Positions 53,706 through 61,604 of a stretch of DNA of 64,000 nucleotides are shown in pieces. Positions within the stretch are counted from its first letter, which is position 1, and each line of letters begins with the position of its first letter. The notes beneath the pieces were generated by a model. It worked only from the letters and a program-made list of their open reading frames with translations, was not told the origin of the DNA and searched no databases. This stretch comes from an uncultured Christensenella sp. (GTDB lineage Bacteria > Bacillota > Clostridia > Christensenellales > UBA1242), in contig CAJUGX010000002.1 in the NCBI GenBank assembly GCA_910586385.1, positions 186,001 through 250,000 of the forward strand, given 5' to 3'. The position numbers and the translations under genes were made by a program.

Positions 53706-54572
53706 ATGAAAAAGGAAAGCGAAATATCAATCGAGCTTTGCGACACCTGTCCCCGCCACTGCAATATTGACAGGACAAAAACTAGAGGTTTCTGCAATGA
53801 GCCACAAACAATCAAAATCGCAAAGATAATTGAAAACTTTATGTGGGAAGAACCATGCATTTCTGGTGACAAGGGTGCACTTGCCATCTTTTTCTCTGGC
53901 TGCAACCTCAGATGTGACTATTGCCAGAACTATGAAATCTCACGTGGTGGCACCGGAAAAGAGTACACCATTGATGAGTTTTGCAAGCTGCTTGAAGAAA
54001 AGCAAAGCAGTCACTCTTCAATCGACCTTATCACCCCAACTCACTTCTCTGATGCACTCAAAAAAGCGTTTGAAAAGATAGATAAAAAAATCCCTGTCGT
54101 GTGGAATACAAACAGCTATGAGACAGCCCTCAACATTGAGAAAGTCAGCAGTTTCGCAGATGTCTTTCTTGCCGATCTTAAGTACGCCGATGACTCACTT
54201 GGAAAAGAATTTTCAAAGTGCAATGACTATTTCTCATACGCTTTGCAAGCAATCAAAAAAATGTGCCACCTCAAACCAGATGTCATGGATGGCGAATTTA
54301 TGAAGCAAGGCGTTGTGATTCGTCACTTGGTTTTGCCAGACCATGTGCAAAATTCAATCCATGTCCTCAACACAATCAATGACAATTTCCCTCTCAGAAA
54401 AATCAGCGTCATGTGCCAATTTACCCCAAATGGAAAAAGTAAACTTAACAGAAAACTGCGACCCATTGAATACAAGGCTGTTTTGGCACATCTTGAAACT
54501 CTCGAACTTTCCAATGGTTATATTCAAGATTTTGAAAGTGCTGATGAATCTTTTATCCCAAATTTTGGATAA
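53706..54572 (+). CDS. Radical SAM protein, PflA/PflX type
   Basis: 288 residues. An N-terminal Cys cluster (LCDTCPRHCNIDRTKTRGFCNE) precedes the radical SAM motif FSGCNLRCDYCQNYEIS (CxxxCxxC, with the extra N-terminal Cys typical of PflX-like proteins), then SIDLITPTHFSDALKKAFE and VFLADLKYAD. It uses a 4Fe-4S cluster and SAM for a radical reaction; the partner glycyl-radical or other substrate is unknown. A longer frame to 53562 is unsupported. The message is probably leaderless. Confidence 0.88.
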   Translation: MKKESEISIELCDTCPRHCNIDRTKTRGFCNEPQTIKIAKIIENFMWEEPCISGDKGALAIFFSGCNLRCDYCQNYEISRGGTGKEYTIDEFCKLLEEKQSSHSSIDLITPTHFSDALKKAFEKIDKKIPVVWNTNSYETALNIEKVSSFADVFLADLKYADDSLGKEFSKCNDYFSYALQAIKKMCHLKPDVMDGEFMKQGVVIRHLVLPDHVQNSIHVLNTINDNFPLRKISVMCQFTPNGKSKLNRKLRPIEYKAVLAHLETLELSNGYIQDFESADESFIPNFG

Positions 54573-54643
54573 TTCGCCCAATTTATTTGACATAATTTTA
54601 CAAAAATTTTATCATATTAAGTGAAAAAAAGGAGACAAGCTCT

Positions 54644-54940
54644 ATGACAAAAAAAGCAAGAAACAAAGTCATTATGGTTGTGCTTTTCAGCCTTATTGCA
54701 ATTGCTTTTGCAGTGTTGCATGTTGTCGGCTTAATCAAAAATCTTGACTCATATCTGGCAATGACAAACATGTCCTATTTCATCGGAATTGCAATGATGT
54801 ATTTAGGCTCTTACCACAAAGACAACCACAAATATACCTCAATGAAATGGTGCTATGGCACAAGCTTTGTATTGATTGTTATTTCAATCGTCTTCCTTGT
54901 CTATGGACTTGCCACAGGAGAAATTTCACTCTTCTTGTAA
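54644..54940 (+). CDS. Small hypothetical membrane protein
   Basis: 98 residues with a good AAAGGAG site. Three hydrophobic helices (about 10-30, 40-55, 70-92). No motif recognised; a conserved-looking loop HKDNHKYTSMKWCYG lies between helices two and three. It follows the radical SAM gene by 71 bp and ends in a strong terminator. Confidence 0.7.
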   Translation: MTKKARNKVIMVVLFSLIAIAFAVLHVVGLIKNLDSYLAMTNMSYFIGIAMMYLGSYHKDNHKYTSMKWCYGTSFVLIVISIVFLVYGLATGEISLFL

Positions 54941-54948
54941 ACACAAAA

Positions 54949-54983
54949 AACAAAGGACAACCAATTTGGTTGTCCTTTTTCAT
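54949..54983. terminator. Bidirectional terminator
   Basis: AAAGGACAACC / GGTTGTCCTTT hairpin with T runs on both strands between convergent genes. Confidence 0.9.
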
Positions 54984-54988
54984 TCAAA

Positions 54989-55654
54989 TTATATTCTGTC
55001 AATTGTGATGTCTGACACTGCCACTCCATCACTTGTCACTGCATCAAAAATTGTCTTTCCCAATTTTTCAGCGTCCATAAATGTGTCAGTAACATCTTTT
55101 GACCAACAGTCGCGGTTTTTATTCCAAAATGGCGTATTGATTCCTCCTGGGAAAACTCCCATAACCTTGATGTTTGAACCCTTGAAATAAGCCTTCAAAC
55201 TCTCAGTAAAACCTCTTGCACCCCATTTGCTTGCACAATACAATGTCTCGTTTGGATTTCCCTTGAGTGCAGCGGTTGACATAATGTTTACAATTTTTCC
55301 GCCATTCTCCTGCATAAGAGGGATTGCATATGTCGTGTTGAGGATTGTCCCAACAAGCACAGCCTCAAGCACAGTGTCAATCTTTTTCAAATTGTTTTCA
55401 GTTGGTGGTCCAAATCTCCCAACTCCTGCATTGTTGATAAGATATTTGATGTCATAGTCTTTTGCAAGCTGTTTGTACAAACCTTTGACAAACTGCTCAT
55501 CAGCAACACTCCCATAAAAATATTTTACCCCAGCAAGTTCTTTTCTTTTCGTCCTTGAAATGGAAATCACTTCATATTTATCTTTGAAGAGTTTTGTCAA
55601 TACCCCCCCCAGACCACAATTTCCACCAGTGATGACAACACATTGTTTTTTCAT
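54989..55654 (-). CDS. Short-chain dehydrogenase/reductase
   Basis: 221 residues. TGGNCGLGGVLTKLF (NAD(P) motif), INNAGVGRFG, NIMSTAALKGNPNETLYCASKWG with intact Ser and YxxxK, and FPGGINTPFW. A complete small SDR; substrate unknown. The coding strand carries a run of eight G (55603-55610) at the GLGGV codons, a potential slippage site; the frame is open in this copy. Monocistronic. Confidence 0.88.
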   Translation of the reverse strand: MKKQCVVITGGNCGLGGVLTKLFKDKYEVISISRTKRKELAGVKYFYGSVADEQFVKGLYKQLAKDYDIKYLINNAGVGRFGPPTENNLKKIDTVLEAVLVGTILNTTYAIPLMQENGGKIVNIMSTAALKGNPNETLYCASKWGARGFTESLKAYFKGSNIKVMGVFPGGINTPFWNKNRDCWSKDVTDTFMDAEKLGKTIFDAVTSDGVAVSDITIDRI

Positions 55655-55706
55655 AGTCTTTCTCTCCTTACATTCATTATATCACAGACATGACGCTCAA
55701 AACAAC

Positions 55707-55741
55707 AAAAAAGAAAGGATTGATTTTGTCAATCCTTTCCA
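55707..55741 (-). terminator. Terminator of the AT-hook protein gene
   Basis: Minus strand GAAAGGATTGA / TCAATCCTTTC with a short loop, then TTTTTTG. Confidence 0.85.
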
Positions 55742-55744
55742 TTT

Positions 55745-58171
55745 TTATGAGTTAAGTTTTTTGATTTGTCCAAGCAAATCTTCAAGTTTTGCATTGATTG
55801 CCTCAATGTTTGCTGGAGAATCATTCGAAGCCATCGCTCTTTGTGCTTCGGCTTGCAACTGATCAATTTCTTTCATCAACTCGTTTACTTTCACTTGAGA
55901 GTTGTCGTCGGCACCAACGCCACTGATTGCATCCTCAAGTTCTTTGTTCATCGAATTTCTCATCTGTGCAAGTTTTGCTTGCTCTTCTGTCAATTGCTTG
56001 TTGATGTCGTCAATCGAGTTTTTTTTTGGACGGCCTCTGCCTCTTTTTACTTCTTCTGGCTCAACATCCTTGACAATCTTTTTTGGTCTGCCCGCTTTTT
56101 TTGCAGCTGATGGTGAAGCCACAACTGGAGTAATCACCAATTTCTTCGGTCTGCCAACACTCTTCTTTTCTGTTGGAGCGGCAGCTGAAACCACTTTCTT
56201 AGGTCTTCCGCGTTTGCCTGGTTCTTTTGCTTGCACTGGAGCGGTTTCAACCTTTCTTGGTCTTCCTGCCTTTTTCTTTGGAGCAACCTCCACTTCTTCA
56301 GCCTGTTCAGCTTCATCATACTCTGCGATTTGTTCTTCGTCCTCTTCGAGAGCATAATCTTCAAGTTCGGCTTGTGCTGGTTGTGCTGGAGTTTCCTCTG
56401 TTGAGGCAATCTCTTGTGAAACCCCTTCTGGTTCTTTTTCGGTCTTTGTGTTTACAACTTCAATTTCATTGTCTTCATCAAGATCTTTTACGATGTTTTC
56501 TGCCACTCCGTAAATATCATCTTTTTGAGAAACATCTGTCATAAAGTCAAATGTGTCAAAAGAGTCAAAATCAACAACTTGCTTTTCCTCTTTCTTTTCT
56601 TCTGGAGCAACCGTTGCACCAGAAATCAATTGACCATCTTGAGAATAAACATTTCCGTTTTCATCATGGAAGTTTCCATTTGGATCATAGAATGTCCCGT
56701 TTGGATAAACATAGTTTCCATTTTCGTCATAAGTTCCTTCAGCAGAAGCTTCTGGGTTTGCAACTTGAGCACCTTCAGCTTGAACTCCACCTTCAGGGAG
56801 ATTTTTCAATTTGATTTCAAGTTGTGTAATTGTTTCTTTGTCTTTTGCATTTTCTTCTTTAAGCGCTTTGAATTTTTCACCAAATGCACGCTTTACCACA
56901 AGCTCTGCACTGTGACAGAATTTGTCAAAGAAGGTTTTGTATTCGCCAAGCATTGCTTCTTCAACGCCAAGACGATAACTCTCCAACTCATCATTGAGTT
57001 TTTTGATTTCTTCTTCGCATTCACCTTTTTCAAGCAAATACTTTGCTCTTTGTTGTTCAAACTCTTGTTCAAGTTGTTCTTGTTTTGCAGCTTCTTGGGT
57101 TTGTTGTTTACGATAATAGTTGCTTTCAATTCTGTTTGTTGTCTCTTCTTGCATCTGACGAAGTCTTTGGATATTTTCCTTTGATGCTTGAATTTTTGTT
57201 TGAGAATCTTTTTGTACATTGTCAAAGTTCTTTCTTCTTGACTCAAGTTCTGCTTCAAGTTGAGAAACCTGAACCAAAATCTTTTCTCTCTTGTTGAGGA
57301 ACTTTTCACTTTCTCTCATTGCTCTGTCGAGCACGATTGAACCGTCAACCCCTGTCTCTGAGAAATCATAAGAGATAAATTCAATATGTTCCTCTTTTGC
57401 TTTGTTGAATTCTTCTTTCTCTTTTCTTGCTTTGTAGTCCAAGAATTCACGAAGTACAGGTTGTCCTTTTTCAATCTCTTGTGGAGTAAACAAAATTTGA
57501 TAATCAATATAAGAAGGAAGGTCAACACACGCATTGTCCATAAATCTGCCAAACAAACTTACGTTTTGATAAAGAGTGTTTAAGATTGCATTCTTTCTTG
57601 CTCTGAGGAAAACGATGAATACAAGTCCGATGATGCAAACCAAAAGTGCAAGCATCAATCCCATAATCACAGATTGAGTGGTCAAGATGCTTGTGCTGCC
57701 AGCTGAAACATTTCCTTGGCAAAGCATGATGAATGTCGCTGAGAGGATTGCCCAAACCACCGTAAAGAGTGTAAGGTTTTTGATGTTGGCATTGTAAGAA
57801 CTTGTCTTGAGAGGTTTTTCAATCAAATTCTCCACTGACAAATATTCTGATGGAGAGCCTTCTCTAAACAATATGAATTGTTGCCAATAATAGCAAACCC
57901 TCTTTGGCGCTTTACTTTTGAAAAGTTGATTCAAGTCACGGATATTGTCTTCAGTGACATTCTTCTTTTCAAAGAGCCAATAATTTATTTTGTCCAAACA
58001 ACGATTGAGAGTTGATTCGTAAGACATTGCTGATTTCACCAAAAAGAAAATAACAAGCAGTGCTTCAACTGCCAAACCGATTACGAACAACATATCAAGT
58101 CCCACTTGACGTGAAACTGAATCCAACGCATTTACGACACTGTCTACAATGCTACCAAGTGTTGAAAACAT
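55745..58171 (-). CDS. Membrane-anchored coiled-coil protein with five AT-hook motifs
   Basis: 808 residues. Order: three hydrophobic helices (about 26-46, 133-155, 166-190), a Gln/Glu/Lys-rich coiled coil (about 270-460), tandem NGN/NGTF repeats of the Y-D-x-N-G type (about 490-530), an acidic stretch (about 550-620), then five AT-hook cores in a row at about 627-715: KAGRPRKVE, KRGRPKKVV, SVGRPKKLV, KAGRPKKIV and RGRGRPKKN. AT hooks bind the minor groove of AT-rich DNA. The layout fits a protein that ties nucleoid DNA to the membrane; the family is not recognised and the role is inferred. Monocistronic. Confidence 0.75.
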   Translation of the reverse strand: MFSTLGSIVDSVVNALDSVSRQVGLDMLFVIGLAVEALLVIFFLVKSAMSYESTLNRCLDKINYWLFEKKNVTEDNIRDLNQLFKSKAPKRVCYYWQQFILFREGSPSEYLSVENLIEKPLKTSSYNANIKNLTLFTVVWAILSATFIMLCQGNVSAGSTSILTTQSVIMGLMLALLVCIIGLVFIVFLRARKNAILNTLYQNVSLFGRFMDNACVDLPSYIDYQILFTPQEIEKGQPVLREFLDYKARKEKEEFNKAKEEHIEFISYDFSETGVDGSIVLDRAMRESEKFLNKREKILVQVSQLEAELESRRKNFDNVQKDSQTKIQASKENIQRLRQMQEETTNRIESNYYRKQQTQEAAKQEQLEQEFEQQRAKYLLEKGECEEEIKKLNDELESYRLGVEEAMLGEYKTFFDKFCHSAELVVKRAFGEKFKALKEENAKDKETITQLEIKLKNLPEGGVQAEGAQVANPEASAEGTYDENGNYVYPNGTFYDPNGNFHDENGNVYSQDGQLISGATVAPEEKKEEKQVVDFDSFDTFDFMTDVSQKDDIYGVAENIVKDLDEDNEIEVVNTKTEKEPEGVSQEIASTEETPAQPAQAELEDYALEEDEEQIAEYDEAEQAEEVEVAPKKKAGRPRKVETAPVQAKEPGKRGRPKKVVSAAAPTEKKSVGRPKKLVITPVVASPSAAKKAGRPKKIVKDVEPEEVKRGRGRPKKNSIDDINKQLTEEQAKLAQMRNSMNKELEDAISGVGADDNSQVKVNELMKEIDQLQAEAQRAMASNDSPANIEAINAKLEDLLGQIKKLNS

Positions 58172-58261
58172 AATACCTCCTAATTTACGTTAGTAGTATA
58201 ACACAAGAAAAAAAATAATTACTAATATTTTTTGAATATTTTCCAAATTATTTTTTTGCAC

Positions 58262-58308
58262 GAAAAATAAAGGAGAAAAAACCTTTCAGATTTTTCTCCA
58301 TTTTTTAT
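58262..58308 (-). terminator. Terminator of addBA
   Basis: Minus strand GGAGAAAAA / TTTTTCTCC stem with a ten-base loop and a T-rich tail, after the addA stop. Confidence 0.75.
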
Positions 58309-58310
58309 TT

Positions 58311-61300
58311 TTATATATCAATTTCAATCAATTTTGCATGTTTTAATGACAATAAATATGATTTTCCAACTGAAATACCAAGTCCATTTTCCAGTGCCAA
58401 TTTATACAATTTTAATTGATTTTTGTATTTATTTTTCAAATATTCATCATTTTTGCTTTGAGAATATTTGTAATCAATCAAAACTATTTTATTATTTTTT
58501 ATCAAATAAAAATCGATAATACCTTGCACCAAAATCCGATCATCAAAATTTGTTCCATCCAACAAATTGCAAAGTTTTTCTTTCATGATAAATTGTTTTT
58601 CTTTGAAAACTTGTCCACCGCTTGCAATTGACTTCAACAACAGAATATTTTTCATCAAAATTTCTTTGTCAACAAGTTTCACCCCGTCACCAAGAATTTG
58701 ACTGTTTTTGTCAAGTTGAATTTGCAAATCATTGACATTTTCAATCTCATCAAAATTCAAAACTTTGAGTGCAAGGTGATAAGCGTTTCCTTCCTCGACA
58801 AAACTTCCTCCAAAACTGAAGTTGTCATTTGAATAGTGCTCTGTCACATCCTCAAGTTGACGCTTGTTCAAACTTGTCACACTCTCCTTGAGCTTGAAGT
58901 TCAACTTGTCATCAAACTTGTATTCAAAGCCCAAATATTCTTTGAGTTTCTGACAAGCATCCTCATCAACCTCTGGCACATTCTGCAAAGTAGCCTTCTC
59001 AAGAGACAACTCTTCAATCTCATCAATCAGCCTCACTTGCAAATCGTCAGTTTCAAACAATCCATTTTGTGCAAATTTTTCTTTCACATCACCAAGTGCG
59101 TAGAAAATCAAATCAAAATAACTGTCGCAATCTGAAATTGAAATTCTCTTAAACATTTGCTCATCAAAACGTCCAAAGAGATACAACCTGTTTTTTGCAC
59201 GAGTCAAGGCGACATAGAAGATCATAAGTTCTTCAATAAAGTCTTTCTTCTTTTCACTCTCTGAAATCGCCCTCATCTTGACAGAGACAATCTCTTGATT
59301 CTTCTCCCTGTCGTATTTTTTGACAGCAAAACCAAACTCCTCATTGATTTGCACAAGACCATTTTGTGCGACACCCCTCAAACTTCGGTCACATCCACAC
59401 AAGAAGACAATCGGATACTCGAGCCCTTTGCTGTTGTGGATTGTGGTGAGAGTCACCGCATCTTCAACTCCACCCCCTTCAGAAACAGCGACAATCTCAA
59501 CCGTCTCAAAGAAGTTTATAAGTGCTGGGACATCAAACTCAAATCCACTTTCCAAAATTGCACTCAAAAATCTGCCAGTCAAAGTATTCAGCTTTTGATG
59601 CTTTACCAAACTATTTATATAAGCCAAAAAATTTGTCTTGTCAAAGAGTTTGCAGAAAGCCACCTTGATTCCAAAAAACTCACAGTCGAGCTTAAATTCT
59701 TTCATAAGAGAAACAAACTTTTCGAACGCTGGATTTTCTGTCACACTCTCACACAACTTTCTCTCGTCATCTTTCACAGCAGAGACAATCTCTTCAATAG
59801 ACATTCCAACCAAAGGAGATTTCAAAACGCTGAGCATTGCGATGTCATCATCAAAAGTGAGTGAAAGTTTCAACCAATTCAAAAGGACTTTCATAAGCGG
59901 ATGGTCAAAGAGGTTGTTTCTCGAATTTGAAACAACTGGGATTCCGTTCTCTTCCAAGAAGTCTTCAAGGTCATCAAAAAGCCCTCCACTTCGACTTCTG
60001 AAGAGGATTGCAATGTCTGAAAACTTGCACCTGCGATATTTCTTATCTTCATAGATTTCAGACTTCACAACTTCAAGAATTCTGCTCTTGATTGCAAGAA
60101 GCTGTTTCCGATTTGCTTGCGCTCTTATCAAAACATCATTTTTGACACTGTAGACTTCTGGCAAAGGTGTCTCTTCAATTTTGTCTTCTTTGACAATATC
60201 AATATTTATTGCTTTCGCATTTTCTTTTTCAAACTCTCCTTTGCCATCAAGCATAGAAGTTTTTTCATAATCAATCCCCGCAGAATTTTCTGTCATGCAG
60301 ACTTTGAAAATGTCATTGACAAAATCCAAAACCTTTTGACTGCTTCTGAAGTTTGATTTCAAATTGCTGAGCGTTGAATTTTCATCTCTATCAAACTCTT
60401 CCATATCTTTGAGGAAGATTTCACAACTTGCAAGCCTAAAGCCATAAATCCCTTGCTTGACATCTCCCACTGCCACAAAATTGCTGTTTTTTGCAATATT
60501 TTTGACAATTTTCTCTTGTATCTTGTTTGTGTCTTGATACTCGTCAATAAAAACATATTTGATTCCGTCAAACAAATTTTCTTGCACAGACAACTTTTCC
60601 ATATATCTTTCAAGATCGCTGAAACTCAATATGTTTTGAAGTTTTTTCAAGTTTTGCAATTCTTCATCATAAATCAAATACAATCTCAAAAGCAAATTTT
60701 CAAGTTTTGCATGTCGCTGATTCTGGACATTTTCTTCATCGTCAAGATTGAGTGAGGCGACCGCGTCCAGACACTTGTTTATGTTTTTCTTCACCTGCTT
60801 CAACGATTCAACAATCTCTTCGCCCACATCCTTTTTCTTTGGCAAGAATGGAAATTTGAAGTCAGCGATATTTTTCGACATCTCAAAAATGTCGCCACTT
60901 GAAACAATCTTTGACAATGCGCCCCTAAGAGCAAACTCAAAGTCGTCAACATGAAAACTCTCAACCTCATCAAGACGTTCCGAAAGGTTTGTTTTAATAT
61001 GGTTAAACAAATAGTCCAGTGCCCCATCGAAAAACTTCTCTGGGTGAGAAATGTTTTCTTCCAAAAATTTCTCTTTGTCTGCAACAGCACTCACCAGATT
61101 TTCAAGTTCTGTCAAGATTTTTATTATCTGAGTTTTGTCGTTTTTGTAGAAGCCCATAAGTTCGAGATACTCGTCCTGACACTTTTGTTCAAAAACATTC
61201 AGCGCACTCTCAAACGCATCTTGACAAATCTTCTTTGATTGATTCTCGTCAGCGACTTCAAAATTGCTGTTGAGCCCCAACAAATTTGCGTATTTCTTCA

Positions 61301-61604
61301 ACATCTTTTCGCAATAAGCATGGATGGTCGAAATGTTTGCAATTGAGAGTGCATCGAGTTGCTCAACAATAAAAGCATCATCTCCCAACTCTTTCAGACT
61401 CTTTTGAAGCCTTTCTCTCATCTCTGCCGCTGCCGCTTTCGTGAATGTAAGGATGACAAAGTCTTTTACGGGCACTCTGTGCTCGCAAATGAGTTTTGTT
61501 ATGTATTTTATCACGACATAAGTCTTGCCACTGCCCGCAGAGGCACTGACCAGCATTCTCTTTTTGTCGTTTTCATAAACTCTCTCTTGCTCTTCAATTA
61601 TCAC
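58311..61604 (-). CDS. addA: Helicase-nuclease AddA
   Basis: 1097 residues. UvrD/Rep-type helicase: SASAGSGKTYVVIKYI (Walker A), FTKAAAAEMRERL, FIDEYQDTNKIQ (Walker B), AVGDVKQGIYGFRLA, TTIHNSKGLEYPIVFLCG and FYVALTRAKNRLYLFG; the C-terminal nuclease carries LVQGIIDFYLIKNNKIVLIDYKYSQSK, the D-(D/E)xK core. With AddB it processes double-strand breaks and produces 3' ends for RecA. Somewhat shorter than B. subtilis AddA. It starts within the addB 3' end. Confidence 0.95.
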   Translation of the reverse strand: MIIEEQERVYENDKKRMLVSASAGSGKTYVVIKYITKLICEHRVPVKDFVILTFTKAAAAEMRERLQKSLKELGDDAFIVEQLDALSIANISTIHAYCEKMLKKYANLLGLNSNFEVADENQSKKICQDAFESALNVFEQKCQDEYLELMGFYKNDKTQIIKILTELENLVSAVADKEKFLEENISHPEKFFDGALDYLFNHIKTNLSERLDEVESFHVDDFEFALRGALSKIVSSGDIFEMSKNIADFKFPFLPKKKDVGEEIVESLKQVKKNINKCLDAVASLNLDDEENVQNQRHAKLENLLLRLYLIYDEELQNLKKLQNILSFSDLERYMEKLSVQENLFDGIKYVFIDEYQDTNKIQEKIVKNIAKNSNFVAVGDVKQGIYGFRLASCEIFLKDMEEFDRDENSTLSNLKSNFRSSQKVLDFVNDIFKVCMTENSAGIDYEKTSMLDGKGEFEKENAKAINIDIVKEDKIEETPLPEVYSVKNDVLIRAQANRKQLLAIKSRILEVVKSEIYEDKKYRRCKFSDIAILFRSRSGGLFDDLEDFLEENGIPVVSNSRNNLFDHPLMKVLLNWLKLSLTFDDDIAMLSVLKSPLVGMSIEEIVSAVKDDERKLCESVTENPAFEKFVSLMKEFKLDCEFFGIKVAFCKLFDKTNFLAYINSLVKHQKLNTLTGRFLSAILESGFEFDVPALINFFETVEIVAVSEGGGVEDAVTLTTIHNSKGLEYPIVFLCGCDRSLRGVAQNGLVQINEEFGFAVKKYDREKNQEIVSVKMRAISESEKKKDFIEELMIFYVALTRAKNRLYLFGRFDEQMFKRISISDCDSYFDLIFYALGDVKEKFAQNGLFETDDLQVRLIDEIEELSLEKATLQNVPEVDEDACQKLKEYLGFEYKFDDKLNFKLKESVTSLNKRQLEDVTEHYSNDNFSFGGSFVEEGNAYHLALKVLNFDEIENVNDLQIQLDKNSQILGDGVKLVDKEILMKNILLLKSIASGGQVFKEKQFIMKEKLCNLLDGTNFDDRILVQGIIDFYLIKNNKIVLIDYKYSQSKNDEYLKNKYKNQLKLYKLALENGLGISVGKSYLLSLKHAKLIEIDI

